DNA of 64,000 bases, taken from contig JABAKD010000011.1 of the NCBI GenBank assembly GCA_012845835.1, forward strand, positions 3,186,697 through 3,250,696. Reading direction: 5' to 3'. Numbering within the stretch: position 1 is the first letter of the stretch; each line of letters starts with the position of its first letter. Positions 27,501 through 39,500 of the stretch are shown here, piece by piece. The DNA is from Undaria pinnatifida. Its lineage: Eukaryota; Sar; Phaeophyceae; Laminariales; Alariaceae. The position numbers and the translations under genes are program-made. Below the pieces are notes generated by a model. That model worked only from the letters and a program-made list of their open reading frames with translations. It searched no databases and had not been told where the DNA came from.

Positions 27501-30500
27501 CTTTGTTCAACACCGATAAGGTGCAGCACCACAGATAAGGTACACCAACACATTTTTAAGATCAGCGGTAAGATATAGCAAGCCTAATTGAACGCTACAA
27601 AAGTAGAATCAAGCGTTTTGTTTAACACCGATAAGGTACAGCGACAGCGATAGGGTACAGCAAGTCTTGTTGATCGTCGATAAGGTATAGCAAGCCTAAT
27701 TAAACGCTACTAAAGTAAAACAAGTGTTTTGTTGAACACCGATAAGATACAGCGACAACGATAAGGTACAGCAAGTCTTGTTGAACACCGATAAGGTACA
27801 GCAAGTCTCGTTGAACACCGATAAATTGAGAACGTAAAAGAAACTTAGCAACGGTCAAGGCAAAGCACAGTAGCAATAGAAATGGACCACCCGCCATGCA
27901 CCCAACTGAGACTCCGCGACCTGCCGCCCGACGGAGACGATCTATTTTACGACGTAAAACGCTTTTCAATGTGTGTGTGTGTTGTCCTCACATTAAACCG
28001 TTCTTCCTCCTCAACGACTTTTACAGTACACCCAGAGTCGGCGCTGATTCTTCGTCCTAGAGAGATACAAATTACGTGGTCACAGACTGTAAGGCAGAAA
28101 AAAAACACGCAGTTACTCAAGGTAAAGCAAGTGAAATGCTAGCGTACCGGGTACGAGAACACAACAAAACAAGCCAGACCACAAAAGTAAGAAAAGTAAG
28201 AACAAAAAAAAAGGCAAAAAAAAAAAAAAAAGCCGACAGGAGTTCTGAAGAATGTGATGCAAAAAGATCAGAAATGTACCATCAAAATGAAGAAATGCAC
28301 TGTATGTAGTGGGTAGCGCGGAGGATTGTCTGTCATGTGGCCCCGCATCTGAGCTACCAGAGGGGTTTGACTAGAGAAAGAGAGGCATTCATTAATTCCC
28401 ACACCGGCGTGCAGGCTTTTCTCCATGTCCCGCTTTCGTATGAGTTGGCGTTGCGTGGCCAAATGCCGACCCTAAAATTGTCAAACTCACCGCTGACGTA
28501 CTTGGATTTTTTAAAATAAAAATCTCCTTGCTGTCTGCGTTTTGCGATGCATTTTCGCTGCTTCGTGGTTTGTGACCACAGTGGTAGCGCTTGTCTTTTT
28601 CCTGATGATTGAGACATCGGCGCGGATATTGGGCGTGCCGGGTGCCCATGGGTGGAAACAACAGTTTAATATAAACAACGCACACATATATCTGAGGGAG
28701 ACGACAGCCTATAGTCTCTATATATTGCGTATAATACCAAAGGCTTCACTCCTAGGGATAAGCTAACACTTAACGCTCGACACCAACGTTCGTTTCGGCG
28801 GTTCAGCGACATCTTTTTCGTAACACTACGCTGCTATACGTTATCCGATTTCAAGGTTTGTTTTGCGATCACCTCGTGCTGCTACGTTTCGATATCGGCA
28901 GCAGTTGGTTGCCTAACGATATGTTAAAAAGTGTTGCGTTGCGTCAGTGTTGGCAAGCAGTCAGTATGGTTCGCGTTACGGTGTCAGGGGTCGGCACGCC
29001 GACGCGTACTACAATAGAGGCGCAACACTTTTTTTTTTCTAATACTACCCCTCAATTTGGGAGCTTAAGACCTCTCCTCCCAAAAACTTGGGATTTAGAG
29101 AGAAAAATATAACTGCTTATCCATATCGGATGGAAAATTACATGGCCTGGGTAGGCGACGAGACTCATGCAATAAAAAAATGGCCGATATGTCCGACGAT
29201 TTTGCCCAGGTTAAGGAGCCCCGTCATTCAGAACAAAAAATAGCCAAAAAAAGGTATACCTTTGTCGTAGCGCGTGTCAGCCGCGGCCCACCACCGCCTT
29301 ATAGGGAAAAACCCCTACTGTACGTTCTCGTGCTAAGCGGTATCTCCTCCGGTGTCAAGACTATGCTAGGGCGTGGTCAAGCCGCCGGGTTAGGCACCCA
29401 CAACGCAACTAAGCGTTGCTCGAGTGCTACGTTCATTCTCGGTGTGGAAGGCGTACAATGACGCATGCTACGCGTAGGAATCATCTCACGGTAGGGGTTA
29501 CAGTCGTAAATGCTAATGTTAATGTTACGGGTGAGCTCCTCAAGCGTGGAACTATCGGTTCGCATGATACCTTTTACGAGTACACTTTCGTTCGGGCTAC
29601 GAGCGCACAGAAAAATGTCGGTTCGGGTTGCGCGACCGAATGCCTTCCAAAATAATGTTCCGGGTGAGGTATTGAGCTCCTCGTGTTATCACGGAGATGC
29701 GTTGTTGACAGGACGAAATTACACACAGAAAAGGAAGCATCGCCACCTTTCAGGCGAGCTCTCCTACGCTACGGCTCTGTTCGACTGGGGCTCAGCATCC
29801 CTGGCAAGCAAGACCAGCCAGCAAGATGAACTTGAGTCAAGCGCTCTTGAACAAAGACGGGCGCTTTCTTTTGCCTCCTTTTTGTTTTATAACGCATTAT
29901 CTGCCAACAGTGGATCTCCGCGTGATAGGAGCTCAGAAACTTCTGCGGCACCTTCTACTAGCGTGGGATCACCCTACGGTAGAGGCGCGATATTTTGTTT
30001 TTCTTAATACTCCTCCTCACTTTATAAGCAGTAAGTAGCTCTATACCCCTCTGAGGCAAAAAAAATGATTTTGTGCACCATTTTATTTTCCTTCATACCC
30101 CTCCTCACTTTATTAATAGTAGCTCTACACCCCTCTAAGACAAGAACTGGTTTTGTTGCGCACCCGTTTTTTTCGTTCATACTCCTCCTCACTTTATTAG
30201 CAGTAAGTAGCTCTGTACCTCTCTGAGGCAAAAAAAATGATTTTGTGCACCATTTTATTTTCCTTCATACCCCTCCTCACTTTATTAATAGTGGCTCTAC
30301 ACCCCTCTGAGACAAGAACTGGTTTTGTTGCGCACCCGTTTTTTTCGTTCATACTCCTCCTCACTTTATTAGCAGTAAGTAGCTCTGTACCTCTCTGAGG
30401 CAAAATAATGATTTTGCGCACCATTTTGTTTTCTGAATACTCCTCTTCACTTTATTAACAGAAAGTAGCTCTACACCCCTCTGAGGCAAAAAAAGTGATT

Positions 30501-33500
30501 TTGTTGCGCACCATTTTCTTTACTTAACACTCCTCCTCACTTTATTAATAGCAGTAGCTCTATACTCCTCTGAGGCAAAATAATGATATTGCGCACCATT
30601 TTGTTTTCTGAATACTCCTCCTCACTTTATTAATAGTAGCTCTACACCCCTCTGAGGCAAAAATTAAAAAATGTTGCGCACCATTTTCTTTCCTTAATAC
30701 TCCTCCTCGCTTTATTAACAGCAGTAGTAGCTCTATACTCCTCTGAGGCAAATAATGATTTTGCGCACCATTTTATTTTCTGAATACTCCTCCTCACTTT
30801 ATTAATAGCAGTAGCTCTATACTCCTCTGAGGCAAAATAATGATTCTGCGCACCATTTTGTTTTCTGAATACTCCTCCTCACTTTTATTAATAGTAGCTC
30901 TACACCCCTCTGAGGCAACAACTGATTTGGCTGCGCACCACTTTTTTTTTGTCTGAATACTCCTTACTTTATTAATAGTAGCTCTACACCTCTCTGAGGC
31001 AAAATCATGATTTTGGAGATGTCATGTGAGCTTATATCGATTGTTCATTCCATGGCCTGTGTACACAATGAATAAGAGATATAATAGCAAAATCAAGAAA
31101 GGAATTCGGGCGATTTGTTGGGGGTTAAGGTATTGCAAAAACGAGAATGTGGATTAAGGAGCCCCGTTTGTTTTTCCTGAAAATATCTTAGCTATCACGG
31201 AGATTCACTTTAGCAAGATGAAGTATAACGAAAAAAGGGGCACAAAATCACTTGCTTTCGTTTTAATAGCGTTTGACTCAAGCTTATTTTGTTGGCTGGT
31301 GTTACCAGGTAGACAGGACCTTGATCGAACACGGCATGGTCGTAGCGTTGGAGCGGTTGCCTGAAAGGTAGCTATTCTCTCTTTTTTGTGTGTATTTTCA
31401 GCCTGTTAGCAATGGATCTCCGTAAAATAAAAATAAAAGATACCGTTACCGTAGCACGGCGTACTATTGCAGGACGAAAACAAACCACGTTTTGAGCCGC
31501 GTTTCGTTTCATCGGATGCAACATCATCGTGCAGATTAAGCGACAAAGGTTCGACACCTCCTTTGCTCGAGCGTCCAAGCTCCAGCGGTTCTCCCGCTTT
31601 TTGTCGGAGGGCAACCGGGATATCATCATCAAGAGAATCACCATAAAGCAGGTGCGCTGAGGCTTCAGCCCCCCCTGTAGAATGCAGCTCACCCGTCATG
31701 CGACTCGCCGAACACCTCACGGTGGCTCGTGCTTGGTGCAAGAAATGTCTGCCTGGTCAGTGAAAATCCGACATGTTCCGTCCCGGCATAGTAGGAATGC
31801 GAGGGTCTACGGTCATACGACTACGGCCATGCATGAATATCGAGTACACCCCCCCCACGCCCGGTCTTGGATGCCTTACCTGGTAGCTATAAAACTAATA
31901 GGGCAGTGGGTTGCCTGGCTACGCTAATAATAGTAAGTCACCAACTAGTTGTTAGTCGGACTGATGGTTGGTCGATTCCTGGAGGTACCGACTCTCTGAC
32001 TTTTGAGGTTTCCACACTTGAAGGAAATATGGCTTTATGCGGGGTATTTTTTTCCTTTTTGGGGGGCGGCCCGCCCCGGCCGTATCCCGGGGGGGGGGGG
32101 GGGGGGGGGGACTGATTTTGGCTAAAGCGTGCGAATTTTATCGTAGCACGGCTCTTCAACTTATTTTTGTTTTCTTATGTATCCCCCGACGGAAGGGGAA
32201 AGAAAATCTCAAGCTCAGCACCCTCCCACGTATTTTCGTACGTGTCGAGTACCAGTTGAACTGGATTCAACGTTCACGAAAAAAACGATGTCAGCAACCA
32301 GAGGGAAAGAAATTTCGTGCCCGCAGTTTTCTGACTGGTGAACATTTTCAAGGTTGGAATTTTGTGTTGATGGAAAACCCTTGGTCGACTTGTTTGCGTC
32401 GTCGTCCGGGATGTCGTCGTCCGGGATCTTGACGTAACTTCATTGCCCCGACATTGTTTTCTATTCGTTCACCTGCCGTGCTGCTCCCGAACGTTCAGGA
32501 GATACTTCTTGTGAGGGAGACTTTGTGGAGCAACTACACCATGCTGCTAAACGCGTACACCTATTATGCCGCTCTCGACGGGACACACGGCGAGCACGAC
32601 AGCCGTTCCCATCAAATAAGCAGGTATTTGGGGAAGATTATCAGAGTTCGGGAACCAAACCAAGAATATTTTGTCTTTTGCTACGATAAATAATTTCGAG
32701 GCGTTTTGGTTCAGATTGTTACGTGGCTTAAGAATAATTGGCATTGATTGCAGCAGTACGGCAGTGTTTGGTAGATTGCGTTAGTGGTAATACCAAATTG
32801 TGGATAGAGCACGGGACGGTGCTGGAAGACTGGTAGAACACGCGAACGGACAGTGTGCTGTTGCTAGTGCAACAGCTGACCAGCGGCTGCCGGGTCAGGT
32901 ATTCGTGGTAAAAGGTGCGCTTCTAACCGCACGTTGTTGGCAAACGACAACTTTTTGGGGCACAATTGTTTTTCAAAGTCTCGAAATAGCAAAATCCAAT
33001 CATAGCAAAGCAGCTGCAAATCATTTTTTTTCCACAGCTTTACCGAGCGAAAGGACTACGGAAATAACAACGCCCCAAAATTTGATGAACTCATAACCCA
33101 AGACATTCGCTGTTCTCTGTCGTCGAAGTAAACGATGTCCGCGAAAACCTTTGGCCGAAAATGCGCTGTTTTGGCCAATCCAAGTTTCCATAGTCTTGCC
33201 AATTTGTAAAAAAACAAAACCCCAACTATGTGTCGTTAGAAACGGCCCTACAAAACACCGACGCTTGCTCCCCCACGGGGTGCACGTATGGGAGTAGGTT
33301 ACGCCACCTCAGGAACCGCAAGCGGCGTAACCTGCTGTTTTTGTTTTGGCACGAAATATTTTAGGGTTAAAGTGTCACGCAGCTTTGCGAGGATGAGGAT
33401 CGATCACTCAATTGGTCGAACTCACAGCTGACGCACTTGAAACGTTTTAATACAAAATTAGGGTTGTGGTGCCGTGCTCTGGGTAACAGTCCACAACATC

Positions 33501-36500
33501 TGGTGTCTATGTCATAGTTTTTTGGGGGCAACGCGCATATAGGTAGGCCCTCGTCTGTGTGCTGGGGGCCGTACAGAGTAGGCTTTGTTCGACGTTTTTC
33601 CCCCCCCCCCAGAGACCACTCACTCTGATCCCAACCCCCGACACAAACATGCCAAATTACCTATACAATAAACAACGTTTTCCCCGTTACTGTATCTACA
33701 GACACCGTTTTCTGCGTCTATACGGGCATATCTATCATTTTTAATGGTGCGGTCAGTGGGTCGGTCCTTGCGTCGTCGGTATCACATGTGCGACAGTCGC
33801 GCGCGCAGGCTTCAGCTCACTACATTCCAGTAGGACCTTCTCAGGCCACTCATTCTTGATCCCAATCTCCGACACAGACACGCCTAATTGTATATACAAC
33901 TGACAACGGTTTCCCGCTATTTACGGGGGACCCTAGTAAATAGGACCTATGGTGGGCACAAAAACCTATATATTCATATATTTCTTCTAACAATATGTGG
34001 TCCTATTTACTATCGTCCTCCGTAATACTGCATCTACGGACACCGTCACTGCGTCTGTACGGGCAAATCGAACATTTTTAATTGTGCGGTCGGTCGGTCG
34101 GTGCTTGCGTCGTCGGTATCATGGGTGCGACCGTCGTGCGTGCAGGCTTCGGTTCGTTACATTCCTATCCGACATTCTCAGGCCACTCACTCTTACTCCC
34201 GATCCCCGACACAGACACGACTGATTGTCTATACAACAAACAACGGGTGCCCCGCTACTGCATCTACGGACACCGTTTTTCTGCGTCTATACGGGCAAAT
34301 CTTATCATTTTTAACGGTGCGGTCGGTCGGTCGGTCGGTCGGTCGGTCGGTCGGTCGGTACTTGCGTCGTCGGTATCATACGTGCGACCGGCGTGCGTGC
34401 AGGCTTCAGTTCACTGCCTTCGTGTCCGACCTTCTTCTCCCCGAGGAAAAGGAAAACAAGGCTTTAGAGGGCGAGATTCACAACGTTTTCTCGGTGATAA
34501 GCGTAGCAGAGGAAGTGCCTTCTACAGCCGCGGAAGGGCTGACCAGTCCGGATCAGCACCTCTGCGAACAGGTGCGGACGGCTAGTATCTCTGTGCAAGA
34601 TTTTGCCCTACTATCGCTAGCTGACACTAAAATAATCCGTTATATACCGGTACTTCCCCGGGCCGCAAATATAAAATATCGTTCCACGGTAGCCCCCCCC
34701 AACTTTTCTTGAACGAAATCGCTGGTTTTGAAGCCCTCTCTCGGCCGTGTCTCCTGAAATACGGTGCCCCTTGCCGCCCCAAACCTCATCGTTCGTTAGT
34801 CCCTTTGGAACCAAAAAAACGGAGGAAGATATTTCCTCGTGTCGAGCAGCCATGAAACGTTCGTTAACGAAAATCGCCTGTTTTTTTTTGGGGGGGGGAG
34901 GATATCGTAGGATCAGTCTAACTAATGTTCGCTTTCGAGTTGCCCGACGCGCGCGCCACAAGCTGACGGCGGCCACAGATATCTCGCTGCGCGAGTTCCT
35001 TGAGGAAATCGAGTCGTTCCACGGTAGGAGTTGCAGTTGTTAGTGTTAATATTAATGTTACGGTTGAGCCCCTCCAAGTGTGGAACTATCGGTTTGTATG
35101 ATAATTTTTCCTCCTCGTATACCTGGTAATAGTTGTTTTAGAACTAGCCCAGGAAATGTTTAGACGCGTGCTATCGTAGAGGCAGCACTACTTTTTCGTC
35201 CGAAATAGGTTTCTGAATGACGGGGCCCGCTCCTTAACCTGGGCTAAATCGTCGGAAAAAAAATAAATAATAGGACATTTTTTTGCATGTTGATTCTCAT
35301 TGTGTACCTACAAAGGCCATGGGATTTTTCATCCGGAATCATATTAATAGTAGTTTTATTTTTCTCCAAATCAGTTTTTGGGATATGGAGGTCTTGAGCT
35401 CCCAAATCGAGGGGTAGTGTTGAGAAAGAAAGGCGGTGCACCTCCATCGTAGCACGCGTCTTTAGTCGGGTCTGCGCGAAAGATGTTGCCTTCGAAGTCA
35501 TGTTTCGGGGTGAAAAAAAAGAGGCTTTGTTGTTGTCATCTTTAGGAGCACCAGAAACTTCTGCTGCACTCCTGGCGTTGAATGACTCCTCAACTCGACA
35601 AACTTCATGCATTTTTTCGTCGAAAACACGCCAACTCTGAACGTGTCGACTTGAGAGCTAATCGAGTTCGTTTGAACGTAGTTTTTTTGCCTTATGACCT
35701 CCTTCAAACATCAGGTTGGAAATATCCGGTTAGTGCACTCCTGGTGCAACTGTCGTGTGTCATCGATGCTGGGGGACAAAACAGTCCACCACGTATGTAC
35801 CTTCCCGCCGTTCGTACTCCCTTGCTGCCTCTTGCCGCCCCCATGCCTGCTGAAAACATATACGGTCTATACTTCCGCTCACAAAATGCAACACTCGCAT
35901 GCTTGCAATGTCGCCTCCAAAACCGTAAGCCCTGTTTTTGTACAACCCCTGTCCTATTGTAATGACTGTTGTTTGTTTTTTTCAGTTTCACCTTGACCTG
36001 TAACCAGTACCGTAAAAATGCCAGTTTTGTATAACTCCTATCCGCTTGTAACGGCTGTCCTCTTCTCCGATTTTTCAATAGCAATGGATGGAAAGCATGG
36101 TGCGGATCGGGGCGGCCTTATGTGGGGACACCAAAAGCGAGTTTACGGTTCGAACCTGAGCTCACAATGTGCACACGCGCACGCGTTCAATATCGGCGCG
36201 AGCTGTCCCTGCCACCATGATAACGCCTGTTTCGTACGCCTCCTCCTGTCCTGTTGTACGGGGTTATCCTCTTGTCCTCTTCTCCTGTTTCGATAGCAAT
36301 GGATGGAAAGTATAGTGCGGATCGCGGCGGCCATTTACAAAAAGGACACCAGAAGCGGTTCGGTCGCCAAAGCTCTGAATCGATTCATGCTCGAGGTTAG
36401 TCGAACACCCATCCTACCGTGGGGGGTGCTGTTAAATCGGCAAACAGGTGTAGGAGGGGGGTACCCGACCCCGATTTTCTTTTTTTTTTCCCCCCCCCGA

Positions 36501-39500
36501 TTTTGATTTTTTCAAGTCCATTCAAAACGCGGACATTTGTTTTAGTCTGTGGGTGCAGGCAGCGTACCAAAACGTTTTTTTTTCATGACGGCGCCTATCG
36601 CAAGATTCAAGAGCAGAAAAGCAAAAGTTCATTCTTCTCGTCCTGCAGCCACTCTCGCGCGAACAACCCACTCTGGTTCGCTGAGAAGTGCATCACTTTC
36701 TTGAAACTGACCCCTCGCCCCCAACCGCAGCCTTCGTCGCCAGTCTGAGCTGATTGTATTTTTTGCACCCAGCACCCGATCGAGTCAGATTTGCGGCTTC
36801 GTTATTCGGATAGTCCGAAGAAAAATATCCGTAAAAACCGCCGATACGACGAAAAAACGAAATCGGGGTATGTGCCGGTATGTACGTTTCACTACTAAAG
36901 GCGGTGTAACAACTCGAGACAAATGCGGTGGAATCTGAACGAATGAGCTTCAACACGTGGAGATGATCCGTTAAAGCTTAATGTCCGACACCCCGCCCCG
37001 TCCTCCCCCCATCCCCGCAGTTCGAGCACCGCCTCCCAAAGATTGCTCTGCTTGACCCAGACCAGTATCGGAAGGAGAGACTGTACACCGAAGGGCTGGA
37101 GAAGGCCCTCACGCTTAAGATGGGAGGCTTCCGCGCATTGTTTCAGGTTTGAACCAATTTCGCAGTTTTTTTCTTCCATCAAATTTTTGGTTGTCGTACA
37201 TTTACGTGTTGTTTTGGGTCGTTCCTTACGAACTCAAAACAAACACAGAATCTTGACAGAATGTCACCGTTCCTGACATTTTGATATTCTGAAATGCCAG
37301 GTTTTCAGAAAACAAATTCACGTTTTGCTTTGGCCAGGAATCCTGACATCAATTTTTTCATGGAAAAATGTCAAAACGATTCAAAGTCTGGATTCCCGAC
37401 AAAAATATCACGATTCGCAAAAAAGTCACTTTTTTTTTGTCACGATTCCTGACGCTTCTCGTGTAAGCATTTTCATGCCATCCGACAAACGTGCAACACG
37501 ATGAACTTAAAAAAATCGATCGCTTGAAAAAAAAAAACAGCAAAAAGAAGAAAACTAAGAGGGAAAACAAACATAAATCATTGTGGCCTTCCTGTTCTGC
37601 GTCGTCTTCAACGACTTTGCGATGGACACTCACGCTGTACATTGTCGGATGCCCAGCACATATCTACAACAACAACCGCTCGGAACCAAATACATAAAAA
37701 GGCTGCCTTCTTATCGTCTCCGCTCCGTTCGCGCCGCTGTATACGTACAGTACCTCAAATCGAAACTAATTCGTCCATTCATTGCGGTTCCACCTCATAG
37801 GCTTACGCTGGGAACAAGTGGGCTTTACAAGCATCTGGACGCCACCAACAGGTGCGTACGAAGGTGGGTTGCGACAACGGTATTATGACGGCCGCCGTCA
37901 TGATGTACTTTGTGTCGTCCGGCGTTTGACCGCTACATACGACGAGAGGTTTGTCCGTTAGTGCTCCCCGCGAAAACGAGGCATTTTGCAGCAATTTACT
38001 TCAGTTTTTCGTCTTAGGCTCAAACATCTTATCCTCTGCCCCTCTTTTGTGGATGACCTTACGTACCGCAAGCCATAATGCAAGACCGTTTCCCGACCTT
38101 CTATGATACGCTCTTGGTAAAACTCACGCTTTACTGCTATAGAATGACAGCCTCCCGGCCTGATACGCTCGCTGCACATTAACGCTTTACTGGAATAACT
38201 AAGCTTGACGGCCCCGAGAGATCCCTTACGATGCCGTTAAATTTGTGTTTCTTGCTACGAGTTGAAGAGTGTGCAGTTTTCCTTGACAGACTGGGCGTCG
38301 TAATCACACCAAAACACCGTTAAAAGCGCATATACTATTTCCCGGCCTTCCAAGCGCTTTGTGGCCCCGCGCTCCCCCAGCGTTGCCCCTAACGCTCCTA
38401 ACTGTGTTTGCTTTGATAAGGAGGAGACTCTGCGGTTTTCCATGCCGGACTGGGAAGCGCTCTTGGATGACGCGAACATCTTCAGCATGCTCGAAAGGGG
38501 CACGGCTAAGCTGGCGTTTCTCCAGGTACTTGCCAGCTCCTATACCGTCTACTGTTCGTCGATTCTTATTGCGAGCGAACTGCCGGCTTTTACTTTTCGC
38601 CTCTCCCAAAAGTAGAGACCCCCTTTTTTCGAGACGGCTGCAACCTAGTTTTCGTGCTGGTTTCGTGTACGCCGCCGACCGAGATTAATCTATTACGTAT
38701 AAAATATTGTGTAGTACCAGTGCGTAGAATGATTGTGGACCGAACTCGCCCTTGAAAAAATCCAGAGGGATCTTGTTCCGTAAACATACAAAGAGTACAA
38801 ACGCGCGACGCCCCGAGTTGAAAAATCAGAATTCTACAAGCGCACCAGAAAATATCGCGCTTAGTTCCCCCCCCCCCCCCCCGAGGTTAGATGGACTTAA
38901 ATACTACGGTAATGCGTGACACGATTACAACCCTTTCCCCCCCGGTGCTCCACCTCGAAAGGGATGCGTGTTTAGTGGTCAAACTACTAGAGCAAGTAAC
39001 AAATGAGTACGCCTCACTGTCCCTCGCCCCCTCGTGTGCGCTCCGTCGTCTTTCCAATTCTCATGTTTGTGTTGCCCTTAAAAAAACAAGTCACAAATGC
39101 CGGGCGTGGGCTCCCGCCCCCCCCGTCTGCTACCCCCCCCTTCCTTCCAATACCCATCTTCGTGTTACCCTCCAACTCATGTCGAAAATGCCAGTCGCAG
39201 TCTCTCGGCCCTCCCGTCTGTTATGATACAAAGTCTATAGTATTGACTACGGCCAAGCATGGTAATGAATACCCCCCTTCCCCCCCCCTCTGCCCTCCTC
39301 CCTACCCTTCCAATTTCCATGTTCGTGTGGCCTTCCACTAAAGCCGAAGTCGTGAATGCTGGTCGCAGATGAGATGGTTCTGGATCGTGCCGATAATTGC
39401 TGCCCGACTTCTGTAGACTCTTTCCTAGCCTTTCGATATGTTTATCTTCGTGTTTTTCTCCAAACCAAGTCGCAAAGGTCGTCCCTCCCCCCTCCCCGCC

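Noticed and set aside
30005-31015. CRISPR-like regular repeats
   Set aside because: Tandem units touch each other and diverge along their length; there are no spacers or cas genes.
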